Assembly (NCBI GenBank): GCA_050701115.1
Contig: JBOHER010000315.1
Coordinates: forward strand, 1 to 22,980
Direction of reading: 5' to 3'
DNA length: 22,980 bases
From: JBOHER01 sp050701115
Lineage (GTDB): Bacteria > Actinomycetota > Actinomycetes > Mycobacteriales > Pseudonocardiaceae
The position numbers and the translations under genes are program-made. Below the pieces are notes generated by a model. That model did no database searches. It was not told where the DNA came from and saw only the letters and a list, made by a program, of their open reading frames with translations. Every line of letters begins with the position of its first letter. The stretch's first letter is position 1. This document shows, piece by piece, positions 8,567-15,684 of this stretch.

Positions 8567-8770
8567 TGCAACTTCCTCCTCGATCTGATGGGTCTTTCGC
8601 ATCGCTGGAGACCCCTTGAGACAGTCAGAGGGTGCATCGGGGCAGTCAAGGTAAGTTCCAGGTCCGGTAAAGGTCGTATCCACCGCAGGAGCCGTGACGC
8701 CATGGCCGCCCAGGCCGAGTTGGAGGCGCTGGCGCTGCGCTGGTGTCAAATAACCAGATGGGAGGCGGCC

Positions 8771-8950
8771 GTGACCGATCCGTCGCTTGGTGAGCTGGAA
8801 GAGCAGCGGGCGCGGCTGTACGCCCGGTTGGCCGGTACCGGTGATTTTCGCCGCGGCAGCGTGATTGAGAACTATCGCCGCTGTGGTAAGCCGAACTGCG
8901 CGTGCGCGCAGCCGGATCACCCGGGGCACGGGCCGCGGTATCTGTCGAAG
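8771..8950 (+). pseudogene. Remnant of a DUF6788-type protein of mobile elements
   Basis: From GTG 8771, which has GGGAGG six bases upstream, the frame encodes a helical lead (PSLGELEEQRARLYARL) and then GSVIENYRRCGKPNCACAQ and HGPRYLS. The Cys-x4-Cys-x-Cys block and following GP-Y resemble the DUF6788 domain found with transposase-like elements; that identification is from memory. After about 8950 the frame turns into Pro/Thr/Ser-rich noise, so the coding part is broken there. Confidence 0.5.
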
Positions 8951-9060
8951 CCACCCAGATCGTGGACCTCTACCACGCCCGCTGCCAACAAGCCAGCGAC
9001 CGCTGGGACCAGATCTGGACACACCCCCACAACCAGACCCTCACCGCCCTCACCGCCTGA
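8944..9060 (+). pseudogene. Transposase fragment in a different frame, ISKra4-like
   Basis: In the frame starting at 8944 the sequence reads VEATQIVDLYHARCQQASD and ends RWDQIWTHPHNQTLTALTA at the TGA 9058-9060. The IVDLYHAR block resembles the core of ISKra4-type DDE transposases (recalled, not searched). It abuts the DUF6788-like piece in another frame, which points to a deletion fusing two parts of an element, not to a functional gene. Confidence 0.4.
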
Positions 9061-9298
9061 CCGAGCTCTTCAGCAAGATCAAACCCTGCTCCCTACAGAT
9101 CTGTCGCACACCCCGCTCGAACACGAGATCGCCGAAATGTCAGTGCCACATGTCATGATCAGAACGTGACCGCAGCCTGGTGATCACACTCGGGCCGCCA
9201 CTGAAGTTCCACGGAACTCGGGACATCCTCACGTAGCGCGTCCGCGGACAGTGCTTGGTGGGCAATCGTCTTGGTGCTGAAGGAAATCACCCGCATCG
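9061..9298. other. Gene-free stretch with a short palindrome
   Basis: No coding frame is convincing here. AGTTCC (9205-9210) and GGAACT (9213-9218) form a short perfect palindrome with a two-base centre. The stretch is probably the tail of the decayed element plus the region downstream of the flavoprotein gene; no clear terminator for that gene is visible. Confidence 0.4.
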
Positions 9299-10633
9299 CT
9301 AGCTCCAGGGGAACGGAGAGTTACTCGTGGGGTGCAGTTTGCCGGTGGCGTAACGGGAGAAGCGGAACGGCTCGAGGAGAGCCTGCGGTGTGCCGGTCAG
9401 CTCCTGTGCCACCAGCGCCCCGATCCCGAGCATCTTGTAGCCGTGGTTGGCATCAGCAATCACGTACGCGTTCTGCCGGAACGTGTCGAAGACCGGGAAG
9501 CTGTCCGGGGTGAAGGCACCGATGCCGCCGGAAGGCTCCTCGCGGTACAGGTGGCGCTTGCCTTCGAATCGCTTCTGGCAGTGCGCCAGGGCGGAGGTCC
9601 ACATGCGGATGAAGTCCTCACCCACGGTGAACTCCGGGCTATCCGGGCCGTAGGGGTCGACAGCGATCTCGTGCGCCGGGCGGTCGAGCCGGTGCGGCGA
9701 GGCGCCACCTTGCACCCCACCGAAGGAGAAGTCCGGCTTGTAGTAGATCCCCCACATCTGATCGGTGATCAGGCTGCCATCGATGTCGTCGTAGAGCGGC
9801 TGGTCGGAATCGACATGCACGACAGGAGGAAGCTGGCCGCGATTGTCGGTGAACTCATGCGGGTCGACACCGAGCGTGCCTTCCTGCAGTGCCCAGTAGG
9901 TCCACATCGGAGTGTCCGGATGGACGGTTCCGTCCGGACCGGTCACCGGGATGTGGCTCGGCAGATCGAGCATGGCCCACATATCGCGTACCCAGGGGCC
10001 GGCCGCGACAACGAGCTGCTCGCAGGCGATATCCCCGTCATCCGTCTGTACCGCGGTCACGGCTCCCGAATCGAGGGACAGTCCGGTGACGGTAAGACCC
10101 GTCCGGATCCGGACGCCTTCCGCGACGGCTTTGGCCGCCAGACCTCGCATCGAGGCGACATTGTTGGCGTATCCGCCCCGCTTCTCGTGGAGTACCACGG
10201 AGATTCCGGGTGCCCGCCAGTCGGAGAACATCGCGGTCAGGTAGGCGCGGCAATCGTCAACACCGTCGATGAGCGCGGAGTCGTAACCGATCGCCTGTTG
10301 CTCGGTGTAGATCTGTCCGACGTCGGCGCGCATGGCTTCCGGGGCGATCTGCAGGTAACCGACTGGATGGTAGGAGAACGCCTCCGGGTCCGACTCCCAT
10401 ACCTCGACCGAATGAGCCATGAGTTCGCGCATCGCGGGCTGGAAGTAGTTGTTCCGAATCACCCCGCAGGCGACGCCGGATGCTCCCGCTGCGATTCCGC
10501 CCTTGTCGATGACCAGGATGTCCTTGCCGTCGCCCTTGCCGCTTGCCTTCAGGCGGCGGGCGAGGTGCCAGGCGGTGGACAGTCCGTGAATGCCCGCGCC
10601 GATGATCACGTACCGAGCGTGCTGTTGACCCAT
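9299..10633 (-). CDS. FAD-dependent amine oxidoreductase, DAO family (sarcosine/dimethylglycine oxidase-like)
   Basis: Flavoprotein expected to oxidise a secondary or tertiary amine. The N-terminus has the ADP-binding motif YVIIGAGIHGLSTAWHLARR (GxGxxG at 12-17) and IAAGASGVACGVIRNNY; the middle has LVVAAGPWVRDMW; the C-terminus has FTPDSFPVFDTF and ADANHGYKMLGIG, the normal DAO end. It is closest in layout to SoxB-type beta subunits and dimethylglycine-oxidising proteins but has no folate domain. A Gly/Lys-rich insertion (ASGKGDGKD) lies between the first helix and second strand. ATG 10633 is chosen because GAGGTG lies about 7 bases before it; GTG 10642 is possible. It diverges from pabB. 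The substrate is open: dimethylglycine, sarcosine or a product of TMAO demethylation would fit the context. Confidence 0.85.
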   Translation of the reverse strand: MGQQHARYVIIGAGIHGLSTAWHLARRLKASGKGDGKDILVIDKGGIAAGASGVACGVIRNNYFQPAMRELMAHSVEVWESDPEAFSYHPVGYLQIAPEAMRADVGQIYTEQQAIGYDSALIDGVDDCRAYLTAMFSDWRAPGISVVLHEKRGGYANNVASMRGLAAKAVAEGVRIRTGLTVTGLSLDSGAVTAVQTDDGDIACEQLVVAAGPWVRDMWAMLDLPSHIPVTGPDGTVHPDTPMWTYWALQEGTLGVDPHEFTDNRGQLPPVVHVDSDQPLYDDIDGSLITDQMWGIYYKPDFSFGGVQGGASPHRLDRPAHEIAVDPYGPDSPEFTVGEDFIRMWTSALAHCQKRFEGKRHLYREEPSGGIGAFTPDSFPVFDTFRQNAYVIADANHGYKMLGIGALVAQELTGTPQALLEPFRFSRYATGKLHPTSNSPFPWS

Positions 10634-10666
10634 GGTGCTCACCTCTGTGGATGGACTGGTTGTAGG

Positions 10667-10677
10667 GTTTCCTGTAG
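10667..10677 (+). promoter_or_regulatory. Shared motif GTTTCCTGTAG between the flavoprotein and pabB
   Basis: This 11-base word lies in the 138-base divergent intergenic region. The identical word occurs on the minus strand at 16900-16910, upstream of the transporter-tdm operon. The adjoining TGTAGG at 10661-10666 makes a second, nearby partial copy (TGTAGG-GTTTCC-TGTAG). It is a candidate operator, perhaps for the IclR regulator encoded downstream; the assignment is inference. Confidence 0.4.
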
Positions 10678-10771
10678 TATTGCCTTCACGGCGATACCAT
10701 TGCCGTTCTGGATATGAGTCTACCTAGCTTGCGGCGGGTAGGCCAGCGGTTCTTCGGTGAGGATGTGCGGT

Positions 10772-12145
10772 ATGCGGTTGGTTCGCAGACCCCTGCGGTC
10801 ACCGGCGACGCCCGGGCAGGCGCTGCTGCTGCTGGATGAGCGAGCCCGCCACTATGGGCTGCCCGCTCCCGCCGCGTTGACCGGGGACTGGTTCGAATCG
10901 CGTGCGGTGTTGGTTCCCTCGGTGCGTGTCCAGCCGGTCGGCGGCATCCCGGAGGCGTTCGCGGTGCCCGCACGACTGCCGCGGATCGAGGGCGCGGCAC
11001 CGGGCGCAGGCGATGGCGCGGTTGGTGGAGGGTGGATCGGCTACCTCGGCTACGGTCTGACCGATCCGTTCGCGCGGCCGAGTCCGTTGCCGAACGCGGC
11101 ATGGGGCTGGGCTGATCACGTGCTCCGGCTCGATGCCGGTGGCCAATGGTGGTTCGAAGCCATCGTGCCACCGGGCTGCCCGGATCCCGACGACCTTGCC
11201 GATGACTTGGCTGCCGTCCTCGACAAGGTGCCCGACGTAGGCGCGGCCGGTTGGACGCCCGGGCGACTGTGGCGGTCCAACGCCAGCACCCACACCGCCT
11301 CGGTGCGCCGCTGCATCAAAGCGATTGAAGCGGGCGAGCTGTTCCAGGCCAATATCTGCACCAGATTCCACGGCACATTCGATGGCGCGCCCGCTGAGTT
11401 GTTCGCCGAGGGAACGCGCACGTTGCGACCGCGGCGTGCGGCATACCTCGCGGGGAAGTGGGGTGCTATCGCATCGCTTTCTCCCGAACTCTTCCTCGCC
11501 AGGAAACAAGATCGGGTGTGGTCAACGCCGATCAAAGGTACCCTGCCCCGCCGCGGCCCGGCCGACGACCGTAACGCGGAGCGGCTGCGCCGGTCCGAGA
11601 AAGACGTCGCGGAGAACGTGATGATCACCGATCTGGTACGCAATGACCTCGGCAGGGTCAGCGAGGTTGGCAGTGTGACCGTGCCGGAGTTGCTCGCCGT
11701 GACCGAGGCACCCGGGGTATGGCACCTCCAGTCCACTGTGGAGAGCCGGTTGGCAGCGGGCATCGATGACTCCGGCCTGCTGCATGCCACGTTTCCGCCG
11801 GGTTCGGTGACCGGTGCGCCCAAGCTGCGGGCACTCGAGCTGATCGCAGAGCTGGAGATGGAGGCGCGCGGCGTGTACTGCGGTGCGATCGGACTGGCAT
11901 CCCCGATCGCAGGACTGGAGCTCAATGTCGCCATCCGCACGTTCGAACTGCATGAGGCGGCCGACGGTGGCTATGCGATCGCGCTCGGGGTCGGTGGCGG
12001 GATCACCGGCTCATCGGATCCCGAACTGGAATGGCAGGAATGCCTGCACAAGGCGGCCCCGCTCGAGGCGTTGCTGGCGCGGGCGGGCGCGTCTGTAGAG
12101 CAACGGTATGTCCAGAAGGGAGCGTACAGTGCCGCGGACGGGTAA
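10772..12145 (+). CDS. pabB: Aminodeoxychorismate synthase component I
   Basis: Makes 4-amino-4-deoxychorismate from chorismate, the first step to p-aminobenzoate and folate; ammonia normally comes from a PabA glutaminase, which is not in the window. The decisive motif is PIKGT (253-257): the Lys forms the covalent intermediate in PabB, while anthranilate synthase has PIAGT. Other chorismate-enzyme blocks are ENVMITDLVRNDLGRV, FPPGSVTGAPKLRALELI, YCGAIGLAS and LGVGGGITGSSDPELEWQE. Length is 457 residues. ATG 10772 has GAGG nine bases before it; GTG 10757 and ATG 10763 are alternatives. The 3' end overlaps the IclR gene. Sitting among THF-using catabolic genes, it may raise folate supply when methylated amines are used. 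Confidence 0.92.
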   Translation: MRLVRRPLRSPATPGQALLLLDERARHYGLPAPAALTGDWFESRAVLVPSVRVQPVGGIPEAFAVPARLPRIEGAAPGAGDGAVGGGWIGYLGYGLTDPFARPSPLPNAAWGWADHVLRLDAGGQWWFEAIVPPGCPDPDDLADDLAAVLDKVPDVGAAGWTPGRLWRSNASTHTASVRRCIKAIEAGELFQANICTRFHGTFDGAPAELFAEGTRTLRPRRAAYLAGKWGAIASLSPELFLARKQDRVWSTPIKGTLPRRGPADDRNAERLRRSEKDVAENVMITDLVRNDLGRVSEVGSVTVPELLAVTEAPGVWHLQSTVESRLAAGIDDSGLLHATFPPGSVTGAPKLRALELIAELEMEARGVYCGAIGLASPIAGLELNVAIRTFELHEAADGGYAIALGVGGGITGSSDPELEWQECLHKAAPLEALLARAGASVEQRYVQKGAYSAADG

Positions 12146-12881
12146 GCCGGCGGTTCGTCAGGTTGAGGCGGTGCAACGAGCGATAGCGGTGCTCGACGTG
12201 CTCGCCGACGACGGAGTCGACGTCGGCACCAATGAGATCGCACGACGCGCAGGCATCAATGTGAGTAGTGTGTCTCGCTTGCTCGCCACCCTGGTTGAAG
12301 GCGGGCTTGTGCAGCACATTCCGTCCACCGGGCGCTACCGGCTGGGGATCCGCATTTTGCAGCTGGCGCGGGTTGCCCGAGAAAACCTCGACATCCGTGC
12401 CGTGGTCCGTCCGTACCTCGATGAACTCACCGAGCTCACTGGTGAGACGGCGACCCTCTCGTTGCCGGGTGAGCAAGAGGTGCTGACCATTGACTTCGCG
12501 CAGAGCGAGGCGTCGGTGCGCAGCGTCGCCGCGATCGGCAGGAACAGCGTCGCGCATGCCACCGCGGTCGGCAAAGTATTCCTGGCATGGGGAGGAAGGC
12601 TGCCCGACACCGACCTCGTCGCCTTCACCAAGAAGACGATCACTGATCGCGTTACGCTTGCCGACGAAGTCGGGCGGGTGCGTGAACGAGGGTGGGCCCG
12701 TGCCGTCGGCGAGCGTGAGTCCGAGCTGAACGGGGTCGCCGTGCCGGTGCTCGATTCTGCCGAGCGGCTCGTCGCGATCCTCGGTGTTCAGGGGCCTGCG
12801 GCCAGGTTCACCCAGAAGGCGATGCGCGGCGCGGTGGAGCTGTTGTCCGACCGCGCCACGCTGATCGCCTCGATCCGGTAG
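12129..12881 (+). CDS. IclR-family transcriptional regulator
   Basis: A 250-residue regulator with an N-terminal winged helix (AVQRAIAVLDVLADDG, TNEIARRAGINVSSVSRLLA, TGRYRLGIRILQLARVA) and a C-terminal IclR effector domain (TGETATLSLPGEQEVLTIDF, AIGRNSVAHATAVGKVFLAW, RERGWARAVGERESELNGVA, VAILGVQGPAARFT). GTG 12129 has AAGGGAG six bases before it; ATG 12108 would add seven residues. It overlaps the pabB end by 17 bases, so the two are cotranscribed. It is the only regulator lying between the tmm/flavoprotein side and the tdm side, so it is the best candidate to control the C1 genes, with a methylated amine or its product as ligand (inference). It converges on tdm with only 18 bases between them. 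Confidence 0.93.
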   Translation: MPRTGKPAVRQVEAVQRAIAVLDVLADDGVDVGTNEIARRAGINVSSVSRLLATLVEGGLVQHIPSTGRYRLGIRILQLARVARENLDIRAVVRPYLDELTELTGETATLSLPGEQEVLTIDFAQSEASVRSVAAIGRNSVAHATAVGKVFLAWGGRLPDTDLVAFTKKTITDRVTLADEVGRVRERGWARAVGERESELNGVAVPVLDSAERLVAILGVQGPAARFTQKAMRGAVELLSDRATLIASIR

Positions 12882-12885
12882 CAGT

Positions 12886-12900
12886 GTGGGGCGAGCCCAC
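12886..12900. terminator. Short hairpin between convergent genes
   Basis: GTGGG (12886-12890) and CCCAC (12896-12900) flank a five-base loop in the 18-base gap between the convergent IclR and tdm genes, touching the tdm stop codon. It might work as a bidirectional terminator, but the stem is only five pairs. Confidence 0.3.
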
Positions 12901-15251
12901 TAGGAACGTGGCCGCAGCTTTTCCGGGTCATAGAACGGGAAGCGCACTACCTGGGCCGGGATCCGCTTGCGGTGGCCATCGAGCTTGCCGACCTCGACCT
13001 CGGTGCCGATCTCGGCGTACTGGACCGCGATCCGGCACAGCGCGATGTTCTTGCGCAGTATCGGTGAGCGGGTCGCGCTGGTGATCACACCGATCTGCGA
13101 GCGCCCGACGTGCACGCAGTCACCGTGCGAAGCAGGCTCGTTGCCTGCCAGTTCGAGTCCCACGAGCGTGCGTTGCGGGTTCGCCTTACGGGAGACCAGC
13201 GCGTCCCGGCCGACGAAGTCATCCTCCTTTGTCTTGAGCGGCACGGTGAATCCGATGCCCGCTTCGAACGGGTCGGTCTGGTCGCAGAAGTCATAACCCG
13301 CGAAGACAAGTCCGGCTTCTATGCGCAGGATGTCCAGCGCATCAAGGCCGAGTGGGAGCATGCCGTGCGGCCTACCCGCTTCCCAGACCGCGTCCCACAA
13401 CGCGGGGCCGTCCTTCGGGTGCACCCACAGCTCGTAGCCGAGCTCGCCCGAGTACCCGGTGCGGGACACCATGAGCGGGATTCCGTTGTGGTCGCCGATC
13501 CGGCCGATGGCGAACCGGAACCAGGTGAGGTCGGTGAAGTTCGGCTGGGTCGGTGGTGTCCAGATGAGCTCGCTCAGCAGTTCGCGGCTGGCAGGTCCCT
13601 GCACCGCGATGTTGTGCAGCTGGTCGGTGGAATCCTTGACCCACACGCGATCGAGCCCTAATCGCTCGGCTTGCTTGCGCAGCCAGATCCCGTCGTACTC
13701 GTCACCACCGACGAACCTGAAGTTGGTGTCGCCGAGCCGGAAGACCGTGCAGTCGTCGATCATTCCGCCGGTTTCGTTGCACATCGCGGAATAGACGACC
13801 TGGCCATGCGAGAGCTTACGGATATTGCGGGTTGCACAGGCCTGCAGCAAGGACTCGGCGTCCGGGCCGAGCACCTCGAACTTGCGCAGTGGCGAGAGGT
13901 CCATGACCGCGGCGCTTTCCCGGCAGGCCCAGTACTCGTCGAGTGCGCCGTGGTTGTCGAAACTGGTCGGAAGCCAGTAGCCGCGATATTCGGTCATTTG
14001 CCGGGTCAGGCCGGATATCCGTGGACTGAACGCGGTTTCCTTGGTCAACTTCGCCTCGGACTCGGGCGTGACACGGTGAGCGATGGCCATGGAGAATTTC
14101 CGTTTCGCATCGTAGACACGGACGTGGATATCTGTCGGCAGCCAGGCGTTGGACGGGTCGATGTCGTCCGGACACGCCGAAGACGCGCAGACCAGATCAG
14201 TCATCGCCCGCATGAGCACGTAATCGCCGGGCCGCGACCAGGGTTCGTCGAACACCAGCAGGTTCGAGTCGTCGAAAGCCGTGTTGTAGAACAGGTTCAA
14301 CGCGGGCCAGCCCTTCCGCGGAGCGATGCCGTACGGGTCGAGCTGGCGGTTGAAGTTGTCCGTGCAGTTGATGTGGCCCGGATAGCCCATGTCCTCGTAG
14401 TACTTCGCGTTGCACGCGAGCCCAAAGGTGTCATGCCTGCCGACCGTGTCCCGGATGACCTCGACAAGGGGCTGAGCATCGGCGTCGTAGAACTTCCCGA
14501 ACAGCCCTGGCTGGGGGTAGGCGTTGCCCATGAAGTACCGGGTGGTCGTCGAGTCAAGTCCGCGCTCGAGTCCGGCGTCGAGCCGATGTTCCCCGAAGGC
14601 AAGGAAATCCGAGCACTGCCTGCCCGCCACGTCGATGATCTGGATGTACTGGCCTTCCTTGACCTGGTAGCCGCGCGCGGTGGCCGCATCGATGCGCATG
14701 TCCAGTATCGGTTCGGCCAGTGGCGCCGGTAACCGCGGTTCCCGTTCCCGCCGGGGGTTGGCTCGACGTAGTTCGAGCAGTAGATCGGACGGTGGGTTCG
14801 CCGCGTCGTCTTCGACACTCATCACGCGCGCGGGAGCGGCGATCAGGACCCAGGCCTGCTCGCCGGCGGTGAAAGTTTCGCTCGCGCCTGCCTGCGACCA
14901 CTCGCCGAACAGTCGAGCGGCAACCGCCTGCTGGGGGTCGAACCCTCCTGCTGCGAGTACGGCGAGCACGTCGGCTCGTCCATCGTCCGATTCCGCTGTG
15001 CACAACGAGCGCAATGTGCTCGCCGGTGCGTCGGCGGTCATGCCGAGTGCCGAGCCGTTGCCGCCGCCCGCCGAGAGCACGGTCAGCTCCGCGGTCTGCC
15101 TGCCCGCGCGGTCGATGACGCTCAGCCGGTCACCGCGATCCAGTTGGACAGCGGTGACCCCACCGGGTCGCACCCAGTAGGTCTCCAGCCCTGGTTCCTT
15201 GGGGACAAGGCCGGGCAACAGAAGCCTGGGCTCGGTAGCGCTGACAGTCAT
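12900..15251 (-). CDS. tdm: Trimethylamine N-oxide demethylase (Tdm): DUF1989 plus folate-binding GcvT domain
   Basis: Predicted to split TMAO into dimethylamine and formaldehyde, with the formaldehyde captured by THF in the C-terminal domain. The 783-residue protein has an N-terminal region (20-170), a DUF1989 domain (about 185-400) and a GcvT-like aminomethyltransferase domain (about 420-783). Cys280, Cys296 and Cys360 and Asp215 have the spacing I recall for the zinc cysteines and key Asp of Methylocella Tdm, with a constant offset. Blocks LACNAKYYEDMGYPGHINCT and DLVCASSACPDD carry the cysteines; the GcvT part shows NETGGMIDDCTVFRLGD, VQGPASRELLSEL and SRTGYSGELGYELWV. ATG 15251 is chosen for its AGAGAGAG ribosome site; the longer reading to 15575 runs antiframe through two small genes. 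It is last in a four-gene operon. Close paralogues acting on other methylated compounds cannot be excluded. Confidence 0.92.
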   Translation of the reverse strand: MTVSATEPRLLLPGLVPKEPGLETYWVRPGGVTAVQLDRGDRLSVIDRAGRQTAELTVLSAGGGNGSALGMTADAPASTLRSLCTAESDDGRADVLAVLAAGGFDPQQAVAARLFGEWSQAGASETFTAGEQAWVLIAAPARVMSVEDDAANPPSDLLLELRRANPRREREPRLPAPLAEPILDMRIDAATARGYQVKEGQYIQIIDVAGRQCSDFLAFGEHRLDAGLERGLDSTTTRYFMGNAYPQPGLFGKFYDADAQPLVEVIRDTVGRHDTFGLACNAKYYEDMGYPGHINCTDNFNRQLDPYGIAPRKGWPALNLFYNTAFDDSNLLVFDEPWSRPGDYVLMRAMTDLVCASSACPDDIDPSNAWLPTDIHVRVYDAKRKFSMAIAHRVTPESEAKLTKETAFSPRISGLTRQMTEYRGYWLPTSFDNHGALDEYWACRESAAVMDLSPLRKFEVLGPDAESLLQACATRNIRKLSHGQVVYSAMCNETGGMIDDCTVFRLGDTNFRFVGGDEYDGIWLRKQAERLGLDRVWVKDSTDQLHNIAVQGPASRELLSELIWTPPTQPNFTDLTWFRFAIGRIGDHNGIPLMVSRTGYSGELGYELWVHPKDGPALWDAVWEAGRPHGMLPLGLDALDILRIEAGLVFAGYDFCDQTDPFEAGIGFTVPLKTKEDDFVGRDALVSRKANPQRTLVGLELAGNEPASHGDCVHVGRSQIGVITSATRSPILRKNIALCRIAVQYAEIGTEVEVGKLDGHRKRIPAQVVRFPFYDPEKLRPRS

Positions 15252-15274
15252 CGTCTCTCTCTTCGCGATCGCTG

Positions 15275-15388
15275 CTACAACTTCTTGACGAACGTGCGTG
15301 CGTGGTACAGGGCAAGTGCGGGGAGCCCGACGAGCAGGATGATCGCGAGGATCACTCCGGCCTCGCCCCATGCGAAGAACTCGGTCAT
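15275..15388 (-). CDS. 37-aa single-span membrane peptide
   Basis: A short frame from ATG 15388 to TAG 15275-15277 encodes MTEFFAWGEAGVILAIILL followed by VGLPALALYHARTFVKKL. Residues about 9-29 are one hydrophobic span; the tail RTFVKKL is basic, so the C-terminus should face the cytoplasm. The start overlaps the stop of the 99-aa gene as ATGA, and tdm follows after 23 bases, so it is embedded in the operon and almost certainly translated by coupling. No family is recognised. It could be a small partner of the EamA transporter or a membrane tether for another operon product; both are inference. Confidence 0.7.
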   Translation of the reverse strand: MTEFFAWGEAGVILAIILLVGLPALALYHARTFVKKL

Positions 15389-15684
15389 GACATCGCCTCC
15401 AGAAGGCCGGTTTGCCGCATGCGTTCCCGGCCGAAGTGGTTGAGCCCGAACTTGACGAGCAGTCGCTCCTCGCCGAAGGACTTCTCCGGGTCGATGGTGG
15501 TCTCGAGTTCGTCGAGCAACCCACCCGAGAAGAGGTCGGTGAGGGTGAGCCGCGCCGTTCCGTACCAGTAGTCACCTGCGAGCCCGTACGCGCGCATCAC
15601 CGTGGTGGCGACGTCGTAATCCCACATCGCCTGGTTACGCTCGATCAACTGCAGTATGTAGCCCTTGATATGCATGTCAGGCAT
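15385..15684 (-). CDS. Unknown 99-aa protein, possibly winged-helix, in the tdm operon
   Basis: No family is recognised with certainty. ATG 15684 has GGAAGGGG five bases upstream and overlaps the transporter end by 8 bases. The order of elements (GYILQLIERNQAMWDYDVAT, then TARLTLTDLFSGGLLDELE, then GEERLLVKFGLNHFGRERMR) resembles a PadR-like winged helix: a first helix, a Tyr-containing second helix, a recognition-type helix before GLL, and a beta wing. There are no Cys residues and no membrane segment. It could be a small regulator, or an accessory protein for Tdm or the transporter. The tight packing transporter / 99 aa / 37 aa / tdm argues for one shared function. Confidence 0.75.
   Translation of the reverse strand: MPDMHIKGYILQLIERNQAMWDYDVATTVMRAYGLAGDYWYGTARLTLTDLFSGGLLDELETTIDPEKSFGEERLLVKFGLNHFGRERMRQTGLLEAMS

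Noticed and set aside
9332..10717. A 461-residue open frame on the plus strand opposite the DAO flavoprotein
   Set aside because: It mirrors a gene with clear FAD motifs, has no recognisable domain or good ribosome site, and such antisense frames are common in G/C-rich third-position genomes. The same applies to 2073-3011, 13671-14732, 15836-16741 and 19423-20388 on the plus strand.
15252..15575. N-terminal extension of tdm by 108 residues
   Set aside because: The extension is Ser/Arg-rich, runs across the 37-aa and 99-aa genes in another frame, and ATG 15251 has its own ribosome site and matches the usual start of the family.
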